Assembly (NCBI RefSeq): GCF_002019695.1
Contig: NZ_KV917376.1
Location: 730,369-794,368, forward strand
Length of the DNA: 64,000 bases
Direction of reading: 5' to 3'
From: Evansella clarkii
GTDB taxonomy: Bacteria > Bacillota > Bacilli > Bacillales > Salisediminibacteriaceae
Shown here: piece after piece, positions 52,128 to 60,849 of the stretch
Numbering within the stretch: position 1 is the stretch's first letter
Layout: every line of letters starts with the position of its first letter
Made by a program: the position numbers and the translations under genes
Notes under the pieces: generated by a model
The model's input: the letters and a program-made list of their open reading frames with translations, nothing else
Database searches by the model: none
Told to the model about the DNA's origin: nothing

Positions 52128-53006
52128 TTAAGCGGCCTTAGCTCTGTACTCACAGGGACTGAGGCCGTTTAGTTTTTCCTGGTAACGGTAATGGTTATAG
52201 AACTGTATGTAGTCATCAATGTCTTTTTGTAGTTCCTCGAAAGTATTGTATGAACCAAGCCTGTATTTTTCACACTTCAATTTGCCCCAGAACGACTCCA
52301 TCGGGCCATTGTCAATACAGCGGCCAACACGGGACATGCTTTGCTTCATATTCGCCTGTTCGATCATTCTCTTAAAAGGATGGGAGGTGTATTGAAATCC
52401 TCGGTCACTGTGTAACAGTGCCTGTGAATCAGGTGCTGCCTTCAGAGCTTTTTTCAGCGTTTTAAACACGAGCTCATTGTTGTTTGATTTACCAAGTACA
52501 TAAGAGATCACGCTGCCATCATGGAGGTCCATAATGGCACTGAGGTAAGCCTTACGGTTACCATACTTCATTTCTGTCACATCAGTTACCCACTTCTGGT
52601 TTGGGCGATCTGCCTGGAATTCGCGATTCAGTACATTTTCAGCTGTATGCTGGGGTGAAGAGTATTTATAACGGCATTTCTTACGACGAATGACAGACAA
52701 GAGGTTAGCACTTTTCATAAGACGGAGAATACGTTTATGGTTCAAAGGCTCCTTAAAGATCCGGTTCATCGAAATCGCCATTCTCCGATAGCCATAAATA
52801 CCCTTCAACTTATGTTGAAGAAGAGTCATCTCTTCCATAACTCGTCGATTTAATTTCTCTCTGGCCGAAGGTCTGCGATTCTTCCATTTGTAATATCCCT
52901 GCCTGGAAACATGGGCAATGTCACAAAGTAACTGGACAGACATATTTTCTTCCGTGCTGAGTTCGTATATAGCAGTGTACCGGCTATGGTACCGGGTCTC
53001 ACTCAA
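52128..53006 (-). CDS. IS3-family transposase OrfB (DDE integrase)
   Basis: 292 residues from TTG 53006, which overlaps the orfA stop as TTGA with AAAGGAGG 5 nt upstream. N-terminal HTH_21 (VSRQGYYKWKNRRPSAREKL, GIYGYRRMAISMNRIF) and rve integrase core with the DDE residues: Asp in WVTDVTEMKYG, Asp in LLHSDRGFQYTS, Glu in GPMESFWGKLKCEKY. The C-terminal YNHYRYQEKLNGLSPCEYR is typical. Catalyses copy-out transposition via a circular intermediate (family knowledge). Overlap suggests coupling or programmed frameshift into OrfAB. Confidence 0.95.
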   Translation of the reverse strand: MSETRYHSRYTAIYELSTEENMSVQLLCDIAHVSRQGYYKWKNRRPSAREKLNRRVMEEMTLLQHKLKGIYGYRRMAISMNRIFKEPLNHKRILRLMKSANLLSVIRRKKCRYKYSSPQHTAENVLNREFQADRPNQKWVTDVTEMKYGNRKAYLSAIMDLHDGSVISYVLGKSNNNELVFKTLKKALKAAPDSQALLHSDRGFQYTSHPFKRMIEQANMKQSMSRVGRCIDNGPMESFWGKLKCEKYRLGSYNTFEELQKDIDDYIQFYNHYRYQEKLNGLSPCEYRAKAA

Positions 53007-53674
53007 TACCGCCTCCTTTCGATCTCCTCCAACTTTTTTAAGAACGCATTTTCCGCACGAAGACGCTCGTTCTCTATTTTCAGCTTCTTCATTTCTTTTT
53101 CTTCTTTTGTCATTTCTTTTTCCGTTCTTTGCTTTCCACGATTATCCTGAAGAGCTTCTTCCCCACCTTGAAGGTACTTTCTTACCCAGCTGTAAATCTG
53201 TGCATAAGAAACCTTGTGAATCTCCACTGATCGGGCATAATCTTTCCCATGAGCCAAACAGTCTTTAACGATTTCAACCTTTTCCTCGAAACAAACCTTC
53301 TTTCCCTTGGTCATAGAGCGACTCAATCCTTTCCTGTCATCCTTAAGTGCTTTATGACCATTATAAAGCTCGACCCATCCCATGAGAACCGATCTAGTTG
53401 AGATCCCATATTTCCTTATAACTTCATTTTGTGAAAATCTGCCGGAGAGATAGTCACGAACGGCTGCCTGCTTTAGTTCGGCTGAATAAGATGTATGACT
53501 CCTTATTGGTTCCAGGCTCTCAGCGCCGGACTCTTCATACAGAGCCCTCCAATTCCTAATGGTTCTTGCATTAAGACTATATTTTCTGGCTACCTCTTCA
53601 CCAGGGAGGTCCCCTTCGTTATATTCAGCGATAATCCTAAGTTTTTCTGATGCCGTAAAGTCTTTTCTAGACAC
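53003..53674 (-). CDS. IS3-family OrfA (HTH and leucine zipper)
   Basis: 223 residues, longer than most OrfA proteins (~90-170). It contains two helix-turn-helix units (KLRIIAEYNEGDLPGEEVAR / KYSLNARTIRNWRALY; then ELKQAAVRDYLSGRFSQNEV) and a third like segment (EEKVEIVKDCLAHGKDYARS), followed by a coiled-coil KEMKKLKIENERLRAENAFL. This is the IS150-group arrangement. It binds the terminal repeats and partners OrfB. Confidence 0.92.
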   Translation of the reverse strand: MSRKDFTASEKLRIIAEYNEGDLPGEEVARKYSLNARTIRNWRALYEESGAESLEPIRSHTSYSAELKQAAVRDYLSGRFSQNEVIRKYGISTRSVLMGWVELYNGHKALKDDRKGLSRSMTKGKKVCFEEKVEIVKDCLAHGKDYARSVEIHKVSYAQIYSWVRKYLQGGEEALQDNRGKQRTEKEMTKEEKEMKKLKIENERLRAENAFLKKLEEIERRRY

Positions 53675-53741
53675 AAAAACTCCCCCAAAGGTAAACAGAT
53701 TTTGTTTATTTCATCTGTCTACCTTTGGGGGAGCATATCAG

Positions 53742-53966
53742 ATGGAACGCCCTTTCAAGCTTCCCGGAGGCACAATAATTGGCTGGTTTGCCGCTATTCT
53801 CGCTGGAGGAGTAGTACTTCTTTATATGCCTGGGATGCCTGCATCATTAGGTGCAGCAGAATGGGTTATGGTCGGTTTATGGAGCCTCGTTGGAGCGATC
53901 CTGTACATCTATTCCACAGCTAAATACGGAAAAGAGCATCAGCATCACGATGATCAGGCAGGATAA
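53742..53966 (+). pseudogene. APC permease C-terminal fragment
   Basis: ATG 53742 to 53966, 74 residues: MERPFKLPGGTIIGWFAAIL, a second helix WVMVGLWSLVGAILYIY and a His-rich end (KEHQHHDDQAG). It is the natural last two helices of the permease at 50914. The IS right end supplies GGGGGAG eight nt before the ATG, so the piece could be translated on its own; whether a promoter reads out of the IS is unknown. Confidence 0.85.
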
Positions 53967-53974
53967 CTTGAAAG

Positions 53975-54006
53975 AAAGAGCAGCCAGAGCCGGCTGCTCT
54001 TTCTTC
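53975..54006 (+). terminator. Terminator of permease gene
   Basis: AAAGAGCAGCC pairs perfectly with GGCTGCTCTTT around AGAGCC, followed by CTTCATTTT. Confidence 0.85.
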
Positions 54007-54049
54007 ATTTTAAACTGTTTTCTTCGGTGGCGATGCTAGCTCCTATTGC

Positions 54050-54590
54050 GTTACCGCTCGCTTCATTTTTTTGACCGAGCGGGCATGCGAGATCCTCTTG
54101 GGTTACCGCTCGCTTCATTTTTTGACCGAGCGGGCATGCGAGACCTTCTTGCGTTACCGCTCGCTTCTTTTTTTTGACCGAGCGGGCATGTGAGACCTTC
54201 TTGCGTTACCGCTCGCTTCTTTTTTTGACCGAGCGGGCATGCGAGACCTTCTTGCGTTACCGCTCGCTTCATTTTTTGGCCGAGCGGGCATGCGAGACCT
54301 TCTTGCGTTACCGCTCGCTTCATTTTCTTGTCCAAGCGGGCATGCGAGATCCTCTTGCGTTACCGCTCGCTTCATTTTTTTGACCGAGCGGGCATGCGAG
54401 ATCCTCTTGCGTTACCGCTCGCTTCATTTTTTGACCGAGCGGGCATGCGAGACCTTCTTGCGTTACCGCTCTTCTCGCATTTTCCGAAGTTCAGGTATGC
54501 TGAACCCTCCAGCGTTACCTTTCTCCTCACATTTTCCAAAGTTCGGGCACGATGGACCCTCCAGCGTTACCGTCCTCCTCAAAATCCCCC
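54050..54590 (+). repeat. 51-52-bp hairpin array (11 units)
   Basis: Units start with GTTACCGCTCG at 54050, 54102, 54153, 54205, 54256, 54307, 54359, 54411 and 54462, then degenerate GTTACC units at 54514 and 54566: steps 51 or 52. Each full unit holds CCGCTCG / CGAGCGG arms around CTTCATTTTTTGAC, then GCATGC. The last two to three units have lost the hairpin. Open frames across it are repeat-derived. Confidence 0.9.
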
Positions 54591-54606
54591 CATAAACCTG
54601 CCTATC

Positions 54607-55557
54607 CTAATCTTCCATACTATTTTCCAGAAACTCCGCCAGCCTCTCCTGATACTCTGTTGTTGCAACTGTGTAAGATTCCACGTGCCCGGCGAATGGA
54701 ACTGTCCATAATGTTTTTTCCCCACTGGCATTTTCATAGATCACCTCGGACATCCAGGCAGGGACAAGCTCGTCCCCTTCCCCATGCACAATAAATAAGG
54801 GAAGCGTGTTGTTCGCCACCTGGTCTACCGCAGAAGCCTCACCGAAGTAAAAACCAACCCTGATATTAGTCACGAAGCTAGTGATATCAAGCACTGGAAA
54901 AGATGGCAGTCCGTATAAATGCTCGAGCTGGTAGGTCAAAATGTCTTCCGCTGATGTGTAGCCGCTGTCGGCGATGATACCTTTCACCTCCGCCGGAAGT
55001 TCCTCTCCGCTCGCCATCAGCACTGCTGCAGCTCCCATAGAACTTCCGTGAAGAAAAATATCCCCGCTTCCCTTTTCACCAGCAAGAAGCTCCGCCCACT
55101 GGACCAAATCAAGCCGGTCGTGCCAGCCGTAGCCGACATAATTTCCTTCGCTTCCGCCATGTCCTCTTGAATCAGGCATTAATACATCGAAGCCTTTCTC
55201 ATAATAAAACTGGACGAAATCTCCCATATCCACTCTTTCACTGCGAAAACCGTGGGCCAGAATGACAGCTTTCCCGTCCGAATCTTCATTCCTGAGATAA
55301 TCGGCCTCCAGCTTCAGACCGTCATGGGAGGTAATCACCAACGTTTCAAACTCCTGTTCCTCGTACCACTGCTCTGCTTCCTCCACAATCTCTTCATTTT
55401 TTTCATCAAGAAAAACAGGGACGGCCTCTTCTTCCCGGTGAAGCTCCACCTCGGTTCCCCGCCTGACTGCCTCACCATAAAAATAATCCGCGGCAAAGGC
55501 AGCAATAACTATTAAAAAAACTAGTAAACTTCCGGCTATCTTTATAAACTTCCTCAC
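54607..55557 (-). CDS. Membrane-anchored alpha/beta hydrolase
   Basis: 316 residues from GTG 55557 with GAGAGGGA upstream. A single N-terminal helix (IAGSLLVFLIVIAAFAADYF) anchors it, with the catalytic domain outside or at the membrane. Nucleophile elbow GxSxG as FLHGSSMGAAAV, oxyanion motif ILAHGFRSERVDM, then Asp in FIVHGEGDELVPA and His in PFAGHVESYTVA. YqkD/BAAT-type hydrolases share this form; the substrate is unknown. The gene lies 21 bp downstream of the serine hydrolase at 55579, so they form an operon. The 51-bp array follows directly. Confidence 0.9.
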   Translation of the reverse strand: MRKFIKIAGSLLVFLIVIAAFAADYFYGEAVRRGTEVELHREEEAVPVFLDEKNEEIVEEAEQWYEEQEFETLVITSHDGLKLEADYLRNEDSDGKAVILAHGFRSERVDMGDFVQFYYEKGFDVLMPDSRGHGGSEGNYVGYGWHDRLDLVQWAELLAGEKGSGDIFLHGSSMGAAAVLMASGEELPAEVKGIIADSGYTSAEDILTYQLEHLYGLPSFPVLDITSFVTNIRVGFYFGEASAVDQVANNTLPLFIVHGEGDELVPAWMSEVIYENASGEKTLWTVPFAGHVESYTVATTEYQERLAEFLENSMED

Positions 55558-55578
55558 AAAAATCCCTCTCCGTTTCTG

Positions 55579-56670
55579 TCAATCTGTCTGTCTTGTTCCC
55601 GCCTTCATTAACTCCTCTTTGAAAAGCTCTTTTGCGATATTTTCATTTACAAGCCCTTCTATATTTGTAAGCATTTTAATAATTCTCCATGGACGCAGCT
55701 GAATGGTGGAGAAGATAACTACACCTGCCTGTATCTCTTTGATAAAAGCGCAGTAAGTATGAAACCCAATGGTCGTTCCTCCGTGATGAATAACAGGATA
55801 CTGGCTCCATTTTTTCTCTTCAATCATCCAGCCTAATCCCATTTTAATTTTCTTCGCGCTTGTTTTTCCATGGATTTGATGGGTTAACTCGATGGCTTCT
55901 TTTAAGGGGCTGTCTGTTAACCCTGTCTGATGCTCTAAATAAATGAGCATATCGTTCAGCGTGCTTTTCAGCGCTCCTGCGCCATTGATGGCAGCAAGCT
56001 CAATTGGCGGAACCCGCTCACCCTTCTTATTATAAGCCTTCACATACCGGCTGTTCTGCTCAGGAGTGCCGGTGATAAACGTGTCATCCATTCCGAGGGG
56101 TTCCAGAATCCGGGTTCTCACAGCATCTTCAAACGGCATTTCTTCGATCTCCGCCAGCGTGTTACCGAGAAGGCCAATGCCTATATTGGAGTACTGCCAT
56201 TTTTTCTCCACTTCTCTCTTCGGCTGATGATTCGTGTAAAACTCGTGGAGGTCCGCTTCTGTAAAGTATTTAAAGGGATTATCCTTTTCCTCTTTGTTTT
56301 CCTTGATCCGCTGCCTTAGTTTTTTCATATCTTCCCGGGGCAGCCCTGAACGGTGAACAGCAAGATGCCTGAAGGTAATGTCCTTTCCGTTAAGTGACAA
56401 TGCCTTCTCATATCTCGGCTTATAGTTTTTCACCGGATCGTCCAGTGACACCTTCCCTTCCTTTACGAGTATGGCGAGGAGCAGGCTTGTGAACGTCTTT
56501 GTTGTGGAACCTATTTCAAAAACATAATCACCTGGCTGAACACTTTCAAAAATCTCATTAAAGTAACTTGTGACTGATTTTCCATCCTTTGATACGACAC
56601 CGATTGCAAGACTTGCCTCCCTTGCACTATCCAGTTCCTTCCTTACTAACGCTTCCAATGTTTTTCCCAT
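55579..56670 (-). CDS. Serine hydrolase, class C beta-lactamase family
   Basis: 363 residues from ATG 56670 (GGGGAGGAAAACAA upstream); the frame is open to 56730. SxxK motif as VFEIGSTTKTFTSLLLAIL, YxN as WQYSNIGIGLLGN, and HxG as VIHHGGTTIGFHT, the three motifs of PF00144 enzymes. No signal peptide from this start. In these bacteria such proteins are often esterases or D-peptidases; a paralogue-like protein lies at 9671. Co-transcribed with the alpha/beta hydrolase. Confidence 0.9.
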   Translation of the reverse strand: MGKTLEALVRKELDSAREASLAIGVVSKDGKSVTSYFNEIFESVQPGDYVFEIGSTTKTFTSLLLAILVKEGKVSLDDPVKNYKPRYEKALSLNGKDITFRHLAVHRSGLPREDMKKLRQRIKENKEEKDNPFKYFTEADLHEFYTNHQPKREVEKKWQYSNIGIGLLGNTLAEIEEMPFEDAVRTRILEPLGMDDTFITGTPEQNSRYVKAYNKKGERVPPIELAAINGAGALKSTLNDMLIYLEHQTGLTDSPLKEAIELTHQIHGKTSAKKIKMGLGWMIEEKKWSQYPVIHHGGTTIGFHTYCAFIKEIQAGVVIFSTIQLRPWRIIKMLTNIEGLVNENIAKELFKEELMKAGTRQTD

Positions 56671-56806
56671 TTGTTTTCCTCCCCTGCCTCTTCTACTTCC
56701 ACTTAAGACATGTGAAAAGAATATCGTCAAGGTAATTTACAACACTTCTGTATAAAAAATCCTTTCTTAACTGATTCTATTAGTAAAAAAACAGGGGGGC
56801 TCCGCC

Positions 56807-57883
56807 ATGTCAACTACTGATCATCAGCTAATGAAAGAGCTGACGGAAACAGAAGGACTGCCTGGTTTTGAAGACCGGGTGTATAACGTAATGAAAAGAG
56901 AAATTTCCAGCCATACAAATGAGGTGGAAACAGATAATTTAGGAAGTATCGTTGGGAAGGTCGGCAGCGGTAAAAATAAAGTACTGCTGGCAGGCCATTT
57001 AGACGAGGTTGGTTTCATTGTAAGTGCCATAACGAAACAAGGGTTTTTACGTATTAAACCTCTTGGAGGCTGGTGGGGGCATGTTCTTCTTTCCCAAAGA
57101 GTAAAAGTGCTGACAAAGTCCAGAGACTTGACCGGTATTGTCGGTTCAAAGGCTCCTCATGTTTTACCGCCGGAGGAGCGTAAAAAGGTGCTCCCAATCG
57201 ATAAAATGTTTGTTGATATCGGGGCCAGTTCCCAGGAGGAAGCTGAATCATTCGGGGTTTCTGTTGGCGACCCTGTGGCGACAGTTTGTCCGTTCGAGCC
57301 GCTGGCAAACGAAAAGCTGCTCCTGAGCCGGACATGGGACAACCGGGCTGGCTGTTACATAGCTTTGAAGGTTCTGGAAAAATTGAAAGGTGAGTCCCTG
57401 CCGAACACTCTCTATTCCGGAGCTACTGTTCAGGAGGAAGTTGGCCTCAGAGGTGCAGAGACGTTAGCCAATAAGATTGCTCCCCAAATTGCTTTTGCCA
57501 CAGATGTGGGTGTCGCCGGAGATATACCCGGCATGAACCAGGAGGAATCAGGGCTGAAGCTTGGGGACGGGCCAATTATTTATTTAATGGACCGGTCGAT
57601 GATCCCCCACCGGAAACTTAGAGACTTTGTGATGGAAACAGCGAAACAGAATAACATTCCGTACCAGGTAGATATTATGAGCGGCGGCGGGACCGATGCT
57701 GGTAAGTTTCATGTAGCCCATGAAGGTGTGCCGACACTTGCAGTGAGTGTTCCTGCGAGATACATCCACAGCCACGTTTCTGTCGTGCATTATGATGATC
57801 TGGAAAACGCAGTAAAACTGCTTTGTGAAGTAATCAAAAAGCTTGATGATACTATGGTGCAGAAAATTACCGGGCTGGAATAA
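56807..57883 (+). CDS. M42-family aminopeptidase
   Basis: 358 residues after AGGGGGGCTCC. M42 metal-site motifs are visible: LLAGHLDEVGFIV near residue 65, SRTWDNRAGCYIAL near 180, GATVQEEVGLRGAE near 210, FATDVGVAGD near 235, and MSGGGTDAGKFHVAHEGVPT with RYIHSHVSVVHYDDL at the end. Dinuclear zinc/cobalt aminopeptidases of this type (FrvX, YsdC, TET) form large cytoplasmic complexes. Complete and typical length. It precedes the YusW-like gene by 50 bp. Confidence 0.95.
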   Translation: MSTTDHQLMKELTETEGLPGFEDRVYNVMKREISSHTNEVETDNLGSIVGKVGSGKNKVLLAGHLDEVGFIVSAITKQGFLRIKPLGGWWGHVLLSQRVKVLTKSRDLTGIVGSKAPHVLPPEERKKVLPIDKMFVDIGASSQEEAESFGVSVGDPVATVCPFEPLANEKLLLSRTWDNRAGCYIALKVLEKLKGESLPNTLYSGATVQEEVGLRGAETLANKIAPQIAFATDVGVAGDIPGMNQEESGLKLGDGPIIYLMDRSMIPHRKLRDFVMETAKQNNIPYQVDIMSGGGTDAGKFHVAHEGVPTLAVSVPARYIHSHVSVVHYDDLENAVKLLCEVIKKLDDTMVQKITGLE

Positions 57884-57932
57884 CGGAGTCAGGTGAAACA
57901 GAGGCGCCAATAAAATAAGAGGTGAACATAAC

Positions 57933-58421
57933 ATGAAAAACTTAAGGAAAAACTTTGTTCTTACTTTGGCCGCAGCTTTCTTTTTAACAGCGTGCGGAAC
58001 GGACAACGGTGCGGCGGACACACCAGGAGATGATCAGAATATGCAAAATAATACTGAGGAAACAGGCGATACCGGTGATATGGGGGAAGACACTGGCGAA
58101 ACACCTGAAATTGAAGACTTTGAACTTGAAATAGATTTTGAAAACAATGACGAGCTGGACATGGAGTATGAAGACAGAGGCGGATCTACCTCCGCTGAAA
58201 TTGAAAGGGAAACTGCTGAAGGCAAAGAGGAGATCAGCGGTGAGCAGGCATTAACAGAAATCAGGGACCTTCTTGACCAGGCTGCACTCCATCCTGACAT
58301 GTCATCTGAGGAAGCTGTGGCCCAGATCCTTGCAGCACTTGATATCGCTGAAGAGGATGTACGGAAGCTTGAGCTGGAGGTTGATTTTACGACAGGCGAT
58401 AAGCTGACAGCAAATCTTTAG
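57933..58421 (+). CDS. YusW-like lipoprotein
   Basis: 162 residues after AAGAGGTG. Lipoprotein signal MKNLRKNFVLTLAAAFFLTACG, then an acidic linker. A ~80-residue YusW-like domain begins EIEDFELEIDFENNDELDME and includes GGSTSAEIERE and LLDQAALHPDMSSEEAVAQI. YusW proteins are exported and of unknown function; several genomes encode multiple copies. A terminator follows at 58497. Possibly co-transcribed with the M42 gene. Confidence 0.85.
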   Translation: MKNLRKNFVLTLAAAFFLTACGTDNGAADTPGDDQNMQNNTEETGDTGDMGEDTGETPEIEDFELEIDFENNDELDMEYEDRGGSTSAEIERETAEGKEEISGEQALTEIRDLLDQAALHPDMSSEEAVAQILAALDIAEEDVRKLELEVDFTTGDKLTANL

Positions 58422-58496
58422 TTAGAAATAAGGCTACGGCACCCTTTAAATGGGTTCCGTTATTGGGTGCTTTCTTAATTAAAAGAGACTAAAAGT

Positions 58497-58524
58497 GACG
58501 TATGAATTGGCATACGTCCTTTTC
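58497..58524 (+). terminator. Terminator after YusW-like gene
   Basis: GACGTATG pairs with CATACGTC around AATTGG, followed by CTTTTCTTTG. Confidence 0.75.
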
Positions 58525-58733
58525 TTTGTTAACCCAGTTTTTACGAAATTTCATTAACCTGGGCATAGTAATTGCCATTATTATTAAAGCGGGCAATAAG
58601 TATTGTCCAATTAAAATAGGAGGGGGGCAGTACTTCTGCCATTTGCCGTGCCGGCTTTATTGACTTGTCGTTAAAAAGCTGTTGCTTTCCGCATCCAGGA
58701 GTGGTCAGGCCCGGGTTAAGAAGCGGAGGTGTT

Positions 58734-58926
58734 AAATAGACGGATAAATTCCCCTTAATTCGTAATTATTAGTATAAAACGCTTGAATAGACGGAGAGAT
58801 TCCGCCTATTAACTCGAAACATTCGAAAATGAGAGCTTTTGCTTTGCTTAACCGGAAAACCTCCCCTTATCTCCTATCGAAACGTGCTCCAATCTGTATA
58901 TAAACGGAAAATCTCCGCTTATTTAA
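58734..58926 (+). repeat. 190-bp four-palindrome element, copy 4
   Basis: Palindromes start CGGATAAATTCCC (58741), CGGAGAGATTCCG (58792), CGGAAAACCTCCC (58853) and CGGAAAATCTCCG (58915): steps 51, 61, 62. Same orientation as copy 2. It lies 75 bp beyond the 3' end of the ABC1 kinase gene. Confidence 0.8.
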
Positions 58927-59000
58927 TGAAGGACAAGACATCAAAAGGAATTTTCTCAAAACCACCATATTGTTTGATGAATCACTGTAAAAGCTCAAAA

Positions 59001-60623
59001 TCATCTCCTTACCTCATGCATAAATCTCATCCATTTTTTCAGCTTATGGCCGTAGATTAAAAAGCCTGCACCGCCAGCTGCAGCCGCTCCCGCTGAAATA
59101 TAGAGGATTATCTGTTCAGCAGTATAAAAACCTGCTGCTATTCCAATAAAGCCAAGCAGCATTATCTGGAAAAAACGCTTCTTATTGTTTTCATAAAGCG
59201 TAAACTGAAACTCCCTCCGCTGCTCATTTTCCTTCAGATGTTCAAGCTTTTGCGGAAGCTTCGAAAACTCTGTAAAGGATTGGACCAATTTAAATAATGG
59301 CTGTGACTGAAGCCAGTACCAGATAAATGACCATTTGTTATTCCCCTGCTTATTAAGCCAGTCCATAAACACCGGTTTTACTATGTCAGTCAGCTCTTTA
59401 TCGGAAGCGAGACTGCGGACAATTCCTTCGATTGTTATAAAAGACCTCCCAAGAAAAACAAATCTTGTGGGCACCTGGATTGGCAATGCTCTCACCATAT
59501 CGTTCATTTCCAGCTTTAAAGCTACGAGATCCATTTCCTTCAGCTGGGCCGGCTGAAATAACATCAACTCCGCAAGCAGCCTTTCCATCGTCCGGGGATC
59601 GGCTTCAGGAAGCAGAAACCCTAAATGTGTTAAACTCTCCACCGCCTTCGGGTAGTTTTTCGACAGGATGCTTTCAATAAGTGTCTGGAAATGGACTGCG
59701 TCCCGCCTGGATATTTCCCCTGTCATCCCGAAATCCAGGAGAATGATCTTCCCTTTCTTCGTTACATGAATATTCCCGGAATGAGGGTCTGCATGAAATG
59801 CGCCAGGCTCAAGCCACTGGGGCAGAAATATGCTGATTAACCTCTTTGCCAGCTCCTGGCGGCTTACCTCCAGCTCCCCAAGCCGTTCGTCATCTGTCAG
59901 CCTGATCCCCTCCACCCATTCCATCACAAGAACTTTCTTCGTACTCAGTTCCGGATAAACATCAGGGATTTTTACTTCCTCTTTATGTTTAAAACGATTC
60001 TTAAAGTAAAGCAGTGAATTCATTTCTTTGGAAAAATCAAGTTCTCTCACGATCACCTGTTTCAGTTCATCGTACAATACTTTGAAGTTAATGAATCCTT
60101 TAGGCACCGGAAGAAGATGATCAACAAACCAGATAATAATTTTAAGTGTCCTGAAATCCGTTTGGATAATTGCCTGTATTTTCGGCCGCTGTACTTTAAT
60201 AGCAGTTTCTTTGCCGTCTTTCAAAGTCCCTTTATAGACTTCTCCAATAGATGCTGAAGCGACTGCTTTTTTATCGATACACTCAAAGTGAGCTTCTATC
60301 GAGGCGCCCCATTCAGCTTCGAGGATTCTTTCCACTTCTTCCCATTCAGAAGGAGGCACTTTATCTGTCAGATCCTGAATCTGGCGGATAAAACCGTGAG
60401 GGAGCAAATCAGAACGAATACTTAAAAACTGGCCGATTTTAATGAGCAAGCCTTCCAGTTCAAACAGTGTTCTCCTGAACCTGGTACCGATGCTCTCCCA
60501 CAGTTTTTCCCACTCAGCATCAGATTTTTTGCTGATTTTGAACCAGTAAATTTGAATAAAAATAATAAAAGCGAGCGACAATACTTTCCACATCCGCCGG
60601 ACTTTACTCTTTGTTTTCAACAT
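59001..60623 (-). CDS. ABC1/UbiB/AarF-family atypical kinase
   Basis: 540 residues. The family's KxGQ motif reads LIKIGQFLSIRSDLLP, the Ala-rich loop reads AVASASIGEVYKGTLK, the Lys is in AIKVQRPK, and the catalytic loop reads GAFHADPHSGNIHV with IILLDFGMTGEI for metal binding. Two C-terminal helices (near residues 480-525) anchor it to the membrane, as in UbiB. Bacilli lack ubiquinone but many carry AarF homologues that affect isoprenoid or lipid metabolism. Start uncertain between ATG 60623 and the next TTG. Monocistronic. Confidence 0.92.
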   Translation of the reverse strand: MLKTKSKVRRMWKVLSLAFIIFIQIYWFKISKKSDAEWEKLWESIGTRFRRTLFELEGLLIKIGQFLSIRSDLLPHGFIRQIQDLTDKVPPSEWEEVERILEAEWGASIEAHFECIDKKAVASASIGEVYKGTLKDGKETAIKVQRPKIQAIIQTDFRTLKIIIWFVDHLLPVPKGFINFKVLYDELKQVIVRELDFSKEMNSLLYFKNRFKHKEEVKIPDVYPELSTKKVLVMEWVEGIRLTDDERLGELEVSRQELAKRLISIFLPQWLEPGAFHADPHSGNIHVTKKGKIILLDFGMTGEISRRDAVHFQTLIESILSKNYPKAVESLTHLGFLLPEADPRTMERLLAELMLFQPAQLKEMDLVALKLEMNDMVRALPIQVPTRFVFLGRSFITIEGIVRSLASDKELTDIVKPVFMDWLNKQGNNKWSFIWYWLQSQPLFKLVQSFTEFSKLPQKLEHLKENEQRREFQFTLYENNKKRFFQIMLLGFIGIAAGFYTAEQIILYISAGAAAAGGAGFLIYGHKLKKWMRFMHEVRR

Positions 60624-60710
60624 TCCCCACTCATTTCTCTCCCGATTATTTATCCTTACTTATTTAAACTTTTGCTTCCAAATTTCCTTTCTTTAAAGCT
60701 ATTTACTTAA

Positions 60711-60739
60711 AGAAAACCCCATGCTGACTTTGCATGAGG
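60711..60739 (-). terminator. Terminator downstream of hmoA-like gene
   Basis: CCTCATGC and GCATGGGG pair around AAAGTCA on the minus strand, followed by TTTTCTTT. It lies 110 bp after the stop codon. Confidence 0.65.
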
Positions 60740-60849
60740 TTAGAATTATTTTTCATATTTGAGGTTGCCCCATACTGCACAAGCAGTAAATTAAGAACAA
60801 AATTATACTTGTTAATTAGTCACTCTGAAGGAGCTCATTTTAGTCACTC

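Larger units (their letters stand above)
52083..53740 (-). mobile_element. IS3-family insertion sequence, 1658 bp
   Basis: Left end TGAACAGCACCCC..GTAGACAG and right end (reverse complement) TGATATGCTCCCC..GTAGACAG give imperfect terminal inverted repeats of about 30 bp, 5'-TG..CA-3' bounded. A 3-bp target duplication GAT flanks it (52080-52082 and 53741-53743). It carries overlapping orfA and orfB on the minus strand. Size is slightly above the usual 1.2-1.55 kb of the family because orfA is long. Both ORFs are intact, so it may still be active. Confidence 0.92.

Noticed and set aside
52128-53674. Phage integrase
   Set aside because: The DDE motif, HTH_21 and orfA/orfB overlap are those of an IS3-family transposase.
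54050-54590. CRISPR array or coding repeat protein
   Set aside because: Inter-repeat parts are the same in each unit and all frames through it are repeat translations without a ribosome site.
58540-58700. Minus-strand small membrane protein
   Set aside because: A hydrophobic stretch (LIGQYLLPALIIMAITMPRL) exists but lacks a start codon with a binding site and overlaps a terminator.
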